A stretch of 64,000 bases of DNA from Planctomycetota bacterium (GTDB lineage Bacteria > Planctomycetota > PUPC01 > JACPCR01). The notes below the pieces were generated by a model. The model saw only the letters and a program-made list of their open reading frames with translations, was not told the origin of the DNA and ran no database searches. Position 1 is the first letter of the stretch. Each line of letters opens with the position of its first letter. Positions 34,387 through 41,714 of this stretch are shown here, piece after piece. Location of the stretch: assembly GCA_016179685.1 (NCBI GenBank), contig JACPCR010000056.1:62001-126000 (forward strand), in the 5' to 3' direction. The position numbers were made by a program, and so were the translations under genes.

Positions 34387-35799
34387 ATGAACGAGATGAG
34401 GACCGGAGTCGGCGCAGCCTCCTCGCGCGGGATGTACATGAATACGGGCAGGGGGCCGACCTTTCAGCCGCTCGATATCGGGCATCCGGACTACGTGGCG
34501 CTCGTGGACCCGGACACGGCGTTTTGGTCCCTGGTCCTGAAGGAAAAGGTGGGGCAGGCGCTGGCCGGCGGCTCGCTGCTGAAAGAGTATCGGCAAAAGC
34601 TCGAGGCCTGCTCGGCCGAGATGGAAACGCTCCGGTTCGGCCTCCGGCCTTCGGCGGTGTATTTCAATCCGACGGACCGCTGCAATCTGAACTGCCAGTA
34701 CTGTTACATCCCGGAAGCCATGCGCCGGGGCGGGGTGCAGATGTCGGAAGCACGGATGATGGAGGCGCTGGCCATCTTGAAGGCGTATTTCGGGCGGGCG
34801 CTTCCGGCGGGCCGGCTGCCGCAGGTGGTGTTTCACGGGGCGGAGCCTCTATTGAACCGCGACGCCCTGTTCGCGGCGATCGAGCGATACCGGACCGATT
34901 TCCGATTCGGTGTGCAGACCAACGGCACGCTGCTGGACGAATCGGCAGTGGACTTTCTGACCTCGCGTGACGTGAGTCTCGGGCTTTCCCTGGACGGCCA
35001 CGTCGAGGAGGTGGCGGACCGCACGCGCCGGACCTGGTCCGGGGCAGGCGCCTCCCGAAAGGTCGTCCAGGCCATTGAACGACTGAGGGGCTACGGCAGT
35101 TTCAGCGTCCTCTGCACCGTATCGAAGGCGAACCTCCGCGAGCTCCCGAAGATCGTGGATTTCTTCCATGACCTGGAGGTGCCCTATTGCATGCTGAACC
35201 CGCTCCGTTGCACGCAGGAGCGGGCCCGCGGCCTGAAGCCGCCGGACGAGGAGGCCGTGCCCCACTACCTGGCGGCTCTGGACCGGACCTATGAGCGATA
35301 CGAGGAGACGGGCCGGAAACTGATCGTCGTCAACTTTGCGAACATCCTGTTGAGCCTGGTGGCCCCGGCCGCCCGGCGTCTCATGTGCGACATTTCGCCC
35401 TGCGGCGGGGGCCGGTGCTTTTTCGCCCTGTCCGCGAGCGGCGACCTCTATCCCTGCAGCGAGTTCATCGGGCTGGAGGAGTTCTGCGGCGGCAACCTCT
35501 TCCGCGGCGAGCTGGAGAAGGCGCTGGCCAGCCCGGCCTTCCGGACCGTCACGGACCGGAAGGTGGAGGGCATCGAGCCGTGCGCCCGCTGCGCGATCCG
35601 GCACTTCTGCGGGTCGCCGTGCCCCGCGGAGGCCCATGCGATGAACGGGGGCATGAGCCGGCCGGGCGCCTTCTGCGAATTCTACGAGGAACAGGTCCGC
35701 TACGCCTTCCGGCTGATCGCGGACGGGAAGGAGGCCGCGTATCTGTATGACGATTGGGACCGAGGGATGACCGAGACCTTGAACATTTCATCCTTGTGA
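34387..35799 (+). CDS. cbpB: Radical SAM/SPASM peptide-modifying enzyme (CbpB-like)
   Basis: 470 residues from ATG 34387, with ACAGGA immediately upstream; an earlier in-frame ATG at 34354 lacks a site. The radical SAM cluster motif C-NLN-C-QY-C is at C99, C103, C106 (FNPTDRCNLNCQYCYIPEAM), followed by VVFHGAEPLLN and QTNGTLLDE. The C-terminal SPASM region is Cys-rich: LMCDISPCGGGRCFF, SGDLYPCSEFIG, EPCARCAIRHFCGSPCPAE and GAFCEFYEEQ, enough for two auxiliary clusters. SPASM proteins of this length modify ribosomal peptides, and the 36-residue gene upstream is the obvious substrate. An N-terminal ~90-residue region may hold a peptide-recognition element. Confidence 0.88.
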   Translation: MNEMRTGVGAASSRGMYMNTGRGPTFQPLDIGHPDYVALVDPDTAFWSLVLKEKVGQALAGGSLLKEYRQKLEACSAEMETLRFGLRPSAVYFNPTDRCNLNCQYCYIPEAMRRGGVQMSEARMMEALAILKAYFGRALPAGRLPQVVFHGAEPLLNRDALFAAIERYRTDFRFGVQTNGTLLDESAVDFLTSRDVSLGLSLDGHVEEVADRTRRTWSGAGASRKVVQAIERLRGYGSFSVLCTVSKANLRELPKIVDFFHDLEVPYCMLNPLRCTQERARGLKPPDEEAVPHYLAALDRTYERYEETGRKLIVVNFANILLSLVAPAARRLMCDISPCGGGRCFFALSASGDLYPCSEFIGLEEFCGGNLFRGELEKALASPAFRTVTDRKVEGIEPCARCAIRHFCGSPCPAEAHAMNGGMSRPGAFCEFYEEQVRYAFRLIADGKEAAYLYDDWDRGMTETLNISSL

Positions 35800-35815
35800 A
35801 AGGCAGGAGGCGCTC

Positions 35816-36280
35816 ATGAATTCTGACGAGAAGACGGCCGTGGTCCTTCTGGGCCACGGCAGCCGCGTGCCGGATGCCGCCGAGGCGATGGAGCAGGTGG
35901 CCGCGAAGCTGAGACAGCGATACCCGATCGTGGAGACCTGCTCGATGTCCCTGCGCGGCCCCTTGCTGCCCGAGGCCCTCGCGAAGTGCGTCCGTCTCGG
36001 GGTGTCGAAGATCGTCGTGATTCCGTACTTCCTCCACCAGGGGATGCACCTGCACGTGGACATCCCGGCGATGATGCAGGAGGCGGCCCGGGACTGCCCG
36101 CACGTGAAGCTGGTCCTGGGCAAGCACCTCGGATTCGACGAGTCGCTGGTGAACCTGGTGGCGAGGCGCATCGAGGAATCGGAGGGTCTGAACGACGTGC
36201 GGGATCTGAAGCTGAGAGCGGAAGAGGAACTGGTGGAATGCGCCCCGGACGCGGGCTTTCAGTCGCAGCCTCAGAGATGA
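35816..36280 (+). CDS. cbiX: Sirohydrochlorin cobaltochelatase CbiX (short form)
   Basis: 154 residues, with AGGAGG 7-8 nt before ATG 35816. Short-form CbiX motifs: VVLLGHGSRVPDAAEAM with the first metal-binding His, and VVIPYFLHQGMHLHVDIP with the second His cluster. Inserts Co(II) into sirohydrochlorin, which places the pathway on the anaerobic branch. The C-terminal ~25 residues (CAPDAGFQSQPQR) are not conserved. Confidence 0.93.
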   Translation: MNSDEKTAVVLLGHGSRVPDAAEAMEQVAAKLRQRYPIVETCSMSLRGPLLPEALAKCVRLGVSKIVVIPYFLHQGMHLHVDIPAMMQEAARDCPHVKLVLGKHLGFDESLVNLVARRIEESEGLNDVRDLKLRAEEELVECAPDAGFQSQPQR

Positions 36281-36293
36281 AAGGAGAGAACCC

Positions 36294-37646
36294 ATGAGAG
36301 CCCTCAGGAAGCCCAAGGTCCCACCGCGGATTTCATTCGCAACCGAAGAAGAGTTTCCCCACGGATTCTCCGTTAGGATGCCGTTGGGACCCGTCCCTAT
36401 GGGAAGGAGGACCGCGGATGGGAAAACTCAGCACTCGCTCATCACCCAGACGTTCGCCGGCAAGCCGATGGTTCTCGCCGCCGCGGCGGTTCTGTGGCCC
36501 GCCACCGCCTCGGCGATGCACATCTCGGAGGGCATCCTGCCGGCGCCCTGGGCCGCCCTCTGGTTTCTGGCTTCTCTGCCCTTCCTGGCGCTGGGCATGT
36601 GGCGGCTGCGGGAGCGAAGCCGACCCGACCCCCACTTCAAGGCGCTGGTGGGCCTCGTGGGGTCCGCGGTCTTCATCATCTCCTGCATGCCGGTGCCCGT
36701 GCCGACCGCGGGCACCTGCTCGCATCCCTGCGGCACGGGCCTGGCCGCCATCTTGATTGGACCCGCCCTCACCGTCGTCGTCACGAGCGTCGCGCTGACG
36801 CTCCAGGCGCTCTTCCTGGCCCACGGAGGCCTCACGACGCTCGGGGCCGACATCGTCTCCATGGGCGTGGCGGGCGCCTTCGTCGGATACGGCGTCTTCC
36901 GGCTGCTCCTCCGGCTGCGCGCGCCGCTCGCCGTTGCCGCCTTTGCCGCGGGCCTCCTGTCCGACTGGGCCACCTACGCGGTCACGTCCTTCGAGTTGGC
37001 CTCCGCCCTCCACGGCGACGGCAGCCTCTCCCAGATGTTCGTCGCCATCCTCGTCGCCTTCGTGCCGACCCAGTTGCCCCTGGGGATTCTCGAAGGCTTC
37101 CTCTGCGCAGGCGCCTTCCGGTTCGTCCGCTCGCGTCGGCCCGAACTGCTCCTGAGCCTGCTCGGACTCGACGCCCGAAGGGCCTCCGCTCTTCCCGCAT
37201 CGAATCGCAGCGCCGGCTTTCTGCCGCGACCGAATGGGGAAGAAATCCTCCGGACAAGATTCTCGGTCCGCAGGATTTTCGATTCGGCAACCGCGTTGCT
37301 CCAGCGCCGCGCCCGCCTGCGGCACGGGCGCGACCGCCGCGGGCGCGTCAAGCATCCCCTTTTCCCCTTCGTGGCCGGAGCGGTCCTTCTCGCCGCCCTG
37401 GCCGCCGGACCAGCCCGGCACGCCGCGGGCGCGGACTGGTCCGGCGTCGATGAGACCGTCGTGGAGAAGTTCGCCCGGGAGGCGAACCGGCCAGCCCGCA
37501 AGCCGTTCATCAACACCGATCAGGGCGACCTGCTCCTGTTTGTCTTTCTGGTCGCTGGGACCGCTGGCGGCTTCCTCGGCGGCTACTACTTCCGTGAACT
37601 GTTTCCACCCCGGGGCAAGAACCCGGAGAAGCCGGCGGATGTTTGA
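36294..37646 (+). CDS. cbiM: Cobalt ECF transporter substrate component CbiM with CbiN-like C-terminal extension
   Basis: Open frame of 450 residues. M75-H76 begins AMHISEGILPAPW, the N-terminus of mature CbiM; the preceding VLAAAAVLWPATASA looks like a signal peptide whose cleavage after ASA would expose Met-His, as CbiM needs to bind Co(II). About six membrane helices follow. After a polar linker (residues ~285-355) there is a second region with a helix, AGADWSGVDETVVEKFAREA and a final helix (LLLFVFLVAGTAGGFLGGYYF), resembling CbiN/PDGLE domains. ATG 36294 has AAGGAGAG, but residues ~8-45 run through intergenic-type repeat sequence, so the start is uncertain. Confidence 0.85.
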   Translation: MRALRKPKVPPRISFATEEEFPHGFSVRMPLGPVPMGRRTADGKTQHSLITQTFAGKPMVLAAAAVLWPATASAMHISEGILPAPWAALWFLASLPFLALGMWRLRERSRPDPHFKALVGLVGSAVFIISCMPVPVPTAGTCSHPCGTGLAAILIGPALTVVVTSVALTLQALFLAHGGLTTLGADIVSMGVAGAFVGYGVFRLLLRLRAPLAVAAFAAGLLSDWATYAVTSFELASALHGDGSLSQMFVAILVAFVPTQLPLGILEGFLCAGAFRFVRSRRPELLLSLLGLDARRASALPASNRSAGFLPRPNGEEILRTRFSVRRIFDSATALLQRRARLRHGRDRRGRVKHPLFPFVAGAVLLAALAAGPARHAAGADWSGVDETVVEKFAREANRPARKPFINTDQGDLLLFVFLVAGTAGGFLGGYYFRELFPPRGKNPEKPADV

Positions 37647-38415
37647 TCTTTTTTCGGACATTTTTTCCTCGCGTGAGAACGCGCTGACTCGGGTGGACGC
37701 CCGAGCCAAGCTCGGGATCGCTCTGCTCGGCCTCCTGGCGGTCCTGCTCTCGACGCGGCCGGTCCTGCCGCTGGCCGCGCTGGTCCTGTGCCTGGCGGGC
37801 GGGCTGCTCCTCGGACTTCCTCTCCCGCTGCTGGTCTTCCGGCTGCTGGCCCCGGCGGGCATCGTCTTGGTCCTGCTCCTCGTGCAGGCCTTCACGACGG
37901 GCTCGACGCCACTCTGCTCGTTCTCGGTGGGCGGCTGCGAGCTGACCGCCACGCGGGAAGGCGCCTGGCGCGGGCTCGTCATGGCCGCCCGCGTCCTCGG
38001 CGCGGTCAGCATCGTCCTGCTCCTCGGCGTCGTCACGCCCGCGCACCGCCTGTTCCAAGCCCTGCGCTCCCTCGGCCTCTCCGCCGCCTGGGTCGAGATC
38101 GCCATGCTCATGTACCGCTACACCTTCGTCTTCCTCGAACAGGCCGAGGAGGTTGCCACGGCCCAGAAACTGCGCCTGGGCTACGACGGACTCCGGCGCT
38201 CCCTGGCCTCCCTGGGCGTCCTGGCGGGGACCGTGGTCCTGCGGTCCGTGGACCAGGCCCAGCACACGCACGAGGCAATGACCCTGCGGGGCTACTCAGG
38301 CCAGATACCCTTCGGCCCCACACCCGCCCTCTCCGGCCGGGACTGGCGGCTTCTGGGAGCGTCCTCCGCGGCGCTGCTCCTGGCCTACCTCCTGCTCGAA
38401 GGGGGTCTGAAGTGA
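37639..38415 (+). CDS. cbiQ: Cobalt ECF transporter transmembrane protein CbiQ
   Basis: 258 residues from ATG 37639, overlapping the cbiM stop by 8 nt. Starts MFDLFSDIFSSRENALTRVD and has the CbiQ features DARAKLG near the N-terminus, five to six hydrophobic helices, and the coupling motifs (VEIAMLMYRYTFVFLEQAEE; HEAMTLRGYSG). It connects CbiM to the ATPase CbiO. Confidence 0.95.
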   Translation: MFDLFSDIFSSRENALTRVDARAKLGIALLGLLAVLLSTRPVLPLAALVLCLAGGLLLGLPLPLLVFRLLAPAGIVLVLLLVQAFTTGSTPLCSFSVGGCELTATREGAWRGLVMAARVLGAVSIVLLLGVVTPAHRLFQALRSLGLSAAWVEIAMLMYRYTFVFLEQAEEVATAQKLRLGYDGLRRSLASLGVLAGTVVLRSVDQAQHTHEAMTLRGYSGQIPFGPTPALSGRDWRLLGASSAALLLAYLLLEGGLK

Positions 38416-39293
38416 CGCCTGCGCCGCCTTCCCTCCAGATTTCGGGGGTCTGCTTCACCTTTCCCGACGGGACCCGCGCACTTCACGATGTCGATTTCCA
38501 CGCGGACGAGGGCGAGTTTGTCGCCCTGCTGGCCTCGAACGGTTCGGGCAAGACGACCTTGATCAAGGTGCTCGTCGGGCTGCTGACGCCGCAGGAAGGG
38601 AGCGTGCGGCTGGGAGGCATGGCCCTGGCCGACCTTTCAGCGCCGGAGCGGTATCAAGCGATGGGCGTGGTTCTGCAGAATCCCGTGGACCAGCTTTTCG
38701 CCGCGACGGTAGAAGAGGACGTGGCCTTCGGGCCCCGGAATCTGGGCCTGCCGGAGTCCGAGGTCCAGCAACGCGTGTCCGATGCGCTCGAGGCGGTGTC
38801 GGCCTCCGAGCTTCGCGGCAGGGCCATCCACCACCTCAGCTTCGGCCAGCAGAAACGGGTCTCCCTCGCTGGCGTCCTCGCCATGCGGCCCTCGATTCTC
38901 ATTCTGGACGAGCCGACGGCAGGCCTCGACCCGTCGGGCGAGGCGGCGATGATGCGGCTGCTCCACCGGCTGAACCGCTCGGGGCACATCACCATCGTCC
39001 TGGCGACTCATTCCGTGGACTTGCTGCCGCTGTTTGCGGACCGCATCTACGTTCTGCGGCATGGAAGGGTCCTCAAGGTGGGAACGGCCCAGGACATTTT
39101 CTGCGACCAGGAGGTGATCGAGCAGGCGAGCCTGCGCCTGCCCTACGTCTCCGCGCTGCTCTACGAGATGAAGCACGTTGACGGCGTGCCCATCCATGGC
39201 CTGCCCCTGACGGTCGGCGAGGCCCGACACCGGCTGCTGGAACTGATCCCGGAGGACCTCTTGTTGAAGCCCTTTGAGGAGAAGGCGTCATGA
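38412..39293 (+). CDS. cbiO: Cobalt ECF transporter ATPase CbiO
   Basis: 293 residues from GTG 38412 (GTGA overlap with cbiQ). ABC motifs in order: Walker A ASNGSGKTTLIK, Q-loop VVLQNPVDQLFA, signature LSFGQQKRVSLAGVLA, Walker B ILILDEPTAGLDP and switch His in LATHS. The 'A-S-N-G' variant replaces the usual G-x-N-G. A ~60-residue C-terminal extension follows. Powers cobalt uptake. Confidence 0.96.
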   Translation: MTPAPPSLQISGVCFTFPDGTRALHDVDFHADEGEFVALLASNGSGKTTLIKVLVGLLTPQEGSVRLGGMALADLSAPERYQAMGVVLQNPVDQLFAATVEEDVAFGPRNLGLPESEVQQRVSDALEAVSASELRGRAIHHLSFGQQKRVSLAGVLAMRPSILILDEPTAGLDPSGEAAMMRLLHRLNRSGHITIVLATHSVDLLPLFADRIYVLRHGRVLKVGTAQDIFCDQEVIEQASLRLPYVSALLYEMKHVDGVPIHGLPLTVGEARHRLLELIPEDLLLKPFEEKAS

Positions 39294-40345
39294 GCGGGCT
39301 GGTGACCGGCTGGACCACGGGCACGTGTGCGGCGGCGGCGGCCAAGGCGGCGGCCCTGGTGCTGTGCGGCGAGACGCCCCCCCTCGAGGTGGCGGTCTCC
39401 CTGCCGCGGGCGCACCGCGCCATCATTCCGATCCTTTATGGAAAACGCCTTGCGGACTCGGCGGAGGCCGCGGCCCGCAAGGATGCGGGCGACGATCCGG
39501 ATATCACGCACGGGGCCGTGCTCGTCGCCTCCGTGCGCTGGACGCCCGGCGGCAAGATCACCTTCGCCGCCGGAGAGGGCGTCGGCACGGTGACCAAGCC
39601 CGGCCTCTCCGTTCCGCCGGGCCAGCCGGCCATCAATCCGGCGCCGAGGCAGATGATCCACGACGCCATCCGGGAGGTCACGGACCGCGGCGTCCAGGTG
39701 ACGATCTCCATTCCGGGCGGGCGTGAACTGGCGGAGAAGACCTTCAACCCGCGGTTGGGGATCGTCGGCGGCCTTTCCATCCTGGGGACGACCGGGATCG
39801 TCCGGCCCTTCAGCAGCGAGGCGCTGCGGGAGTCCCTGAGAAGCGCCCTCAGCGTGGCCGTGGCCTGCGGCGTCCGTTCGCCCGTCTTCGTGCCGGGCCA
39901 CCTGGGCGAGCGGGCGGCCCGGAATCGTTTTCGCCTCGCTGTGGAGCAGGTGATCGAGGTGAGCAATGAATGGGGCTTCATGGTGGATGCCGCCGTGGAG
40001 GCCCGGCTGCCGCGTCTGCTCGCCCTCGGCCATCCCGGCAAGCTGGCCAAGCTGGCGGCAGGCGAGTGGGATACCCACTCCTCGCGTTCCGGCAGCGCCT
40101 TGCCCGTGGTCCTGGCCGCGGCCCGAGAGGCGCTCGGGCGGGCCCTGCCGGAGAGCCCCACCGTGGAAGGCCTCTTCAAAGGCCTGCCGCCGGACGAACG
40201 GCAGCGGCTGGCGGACCCCCTGGCCCGGCGCATCCGGGAAGCCATCGTCCAGCGCGTCCGGGGCAGGCTGGAGGCCTCGGTCGTGCTCGTCGGGATGCAG
40301 GCCGATGGGTTGGGAAGCGCGGGGGACCTGAGCCCATGGCAATGA
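39290..40345 (+). CDS. cbiD: Cobalt-precorrin-5B C1-methyltransferase CbiD
   Basis: 351 residues from ATG 39290 (ATGA overlap with cbiO). Motifs: GWTTGTCAAAAAKAA, GEGVGTVTKPGLSVPPGQPAINPAPRQM, IPGGRELAEKTFNPRLGIVGGLSILGTTGIV (seen in part) and FVPGHLGERAA. CbiD is specific to the anaerobic pathway and methylates C1. Starts the second half of the operon, devoted to corrin-ring methylation. Confidence 0.96.
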   Translation: MSGLVTGWTTGTCAAAAAKAAALVLCGETPPLEVAVSLPRAHRAIIPILYGKRLADSAEAAARKDAGDDPDITHGAVLVASVRWTPGGKITFAAGEGVGTVTKPGLSVPPGQPAINPAPRQMIHDAIREVTDRGVQVTISIPGGRELAEKTFNPRLGIVGGLSILGTTGIVRPFSSEALRESLRSALSVAVACGVRSPVFVPGHLGERAARNRFRLAVEQVIEVSNEWGFMVDAAVEARLPRLLALGHPGKLAKLAAGEWDTHSSRSGSALPVVLAAAREALGRALPESPTVEGLFKGLPPDERQRLADPLARRIREAIVQRVRGRLEASVVLVGMQADGLGSAGDLSPWQ

Positions 40346-40980
40346 CCCGAGCGAAGATTCTCCTCGTCGGATGCGGGCCGGGCTCGCCGGACACGGTGAC
40401 GCCCGAGGCGCGCCGGGCGGCCCTCGAGGCCGAGGTCCTGGCCGGCGCCGATCGCCTGCTGCGGCTCTTTCCCGAAAGCCGGGCCGAAAGGATCAGGGTC
40501 GGCGTCGATGTCGAGAAGACCCTCGAAGAGCTGGCAGCCCGCGCGGGACGCCAGCGCGTGGCCGTGCTCGTGACGGGCGACCCCGGGCTCTGCAGCCTGG
40601 CGCAGCCGGTGATCCGGCGATTCGGCCGCGAGGCCTGCGAAGTGATCCCGGGCGTCAGTTCCGTGCAGGTGGCTTTTGCACGGCTCGGCCTGGAGTGGCT
40701 TGACGCCCGCATTCTCAGCGCCCACGCTCGGCTTCCCGACGTGGACGCCGGGGCGCTGGCCGATGCGGAGAAGATGGCCATCCTGGCCGGCGGAAAGGAT
40801 TCCTTGCTTTGGATCGCCAAGTTGGCCGGAAACTTGGGAGGTGACCGACTCTGGTTCGCCTGCGAGAACCTGACGCTGGAGGACGAGCGTGTGCGCCAGG
40901 TGACGCCCCCGGAACTCGGGGCCCTGGACGCCCGATCGAGAACGATAGTCCTGATGGTCAAGCGGAGCGTGTGGTCATGA
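40336..40980 (+). CDS. cbiE: Cobalt-precorrin-7 C5-methyltransferase CbiE (no CbiT domain)
   Basis: 214 residues from ATG 40336 (or 40342), overlapping cbiD by 10 nt. Tetrapyrrole methylase fold: LLVGCGPGSPDTVTPEARRA, VLVTGDPGLCSLAQ, VIPGVSSVQVAFARLGLEW and GDRLWFACENLTLEDERV. CbiE methylates C5. In many bacteria CbiT (C15 methylation and decarboxylation) is fused or adjacent; here the gene stops after CbiE and no CbiT is seen anywhere in the window. Confidence 0.92.
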   Translation: MAMTRAKILLVGCGPGSPDTVTPEARRAALEAEVLAGADRLLRLFPESRAERIRVGVDVEKTLEELAARAGRQRVAVLVTGDPGLCSLAQPVIRRFGREACEVIPGVSSVQVAFARLGLEWLDARILSAHARLPDVDAGALADAEKMAILAGGKDSLLWIAKLAGNLGGDRLWFACENLTLEDERVRQVTPPELGALDARSRTIVLMVKRSVWS

Positions 40981-41714
40981 CGCTTGGAAAACTCTACGGA
41001 ATCGGCGTGGGGCCGGGCGATCCGGACCTGGTCACGGTGAAGGGGGCGAGCCTGCTGGCCCGATGCCGGCAGGTCTTCGTGCCGAAGGGCCGGGCCGCCT
41101 CGCAGAGCCTGGCCCTGAACATCGCCCGGCGTCACGTCAGCGCCAGCGCCCAGGTCCATGAGCTGCTCTTCCCGATGACCACGGACGCCGCGGAACTGGC
41201 CGGCCGCTGGGCCGAGTCGGCCGACCGGATCGCGGAAGTCCTCCAGTCGGGCGAGGATGCCTGCTTTCTGACCCTGGGCGACCCCTTCCTCTACTCGACG
41301 TACATCTACCTGGTCCGCGCGGTGCGGGAACGCCTGCCCGGCCTCGAGATCGTAACGGTGCCCGGGATCACCTCGTTCAGCGCGGCCGCGGCGCTCACGG
41401 AATTTCCCGTGGGTGAAGGCAAGCAGCCGGTGGTCATCGTTCCCACCGCGGAGGACTTGACGGAGGTGAAACGGGCGCTGCAGGGGCCCGGAACGGTCAT
41501 CCTGATGAAGATCGGCAAGCGCCTGGGGGACATTCTCGACGCCCTGGAGGAGGCGGGGCTTCTGGACCAGGCGGTGTTCGTTGCGCATGCCGGCGCCGCC
41601 GAGCAGCGCATCGAGACGGACCTCCGGCGTCTGCGGGACGCGGGGCCGGAGGCCGGCTACCTGTCCATCATTCTCGTTCGATGCCTGCGGACTCCACCGC
41701 GGAGGAAGTCATGA
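40977..41714 (+). CDS. cbiL: Cobalt-precorrin-2 C20-methyltransferase CbiL
   Basis: 245 residues from ATG 40977 (ATGA overlap). Signature LYGIGVGPGDPDLVTVKG, then VFVPKGRAASQSLALNIAR, CFLTLGDPFLYSTYIYLV, VPGITSFSAAAALTEFPVGE, and the end QRIETDLRRL. Methylates C20 of cobalt-precorrin-2. Confidence 0.95.
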   Translation: MTLGKLYGIGVGPGDPDLVTVKGASLLARCRQVFVPKGRAASQSLALNIARRHVSASAQVHELLFPMTTDAAELAGRWAESADRIAEVLQSGEDACFLTLGDPFLYSTYIYLVRAVRERLPGLEIVTVPGITSFSAAAALTEFPVGEGKQPVVIVPTAEDLTEVKRALQGPGTVILMKIGKRLGDILDALEEAGLLDQAVFVAHAGAAEQRIETDLRRLRDAGPEAGYLSIILVRCLRTPPRRKS

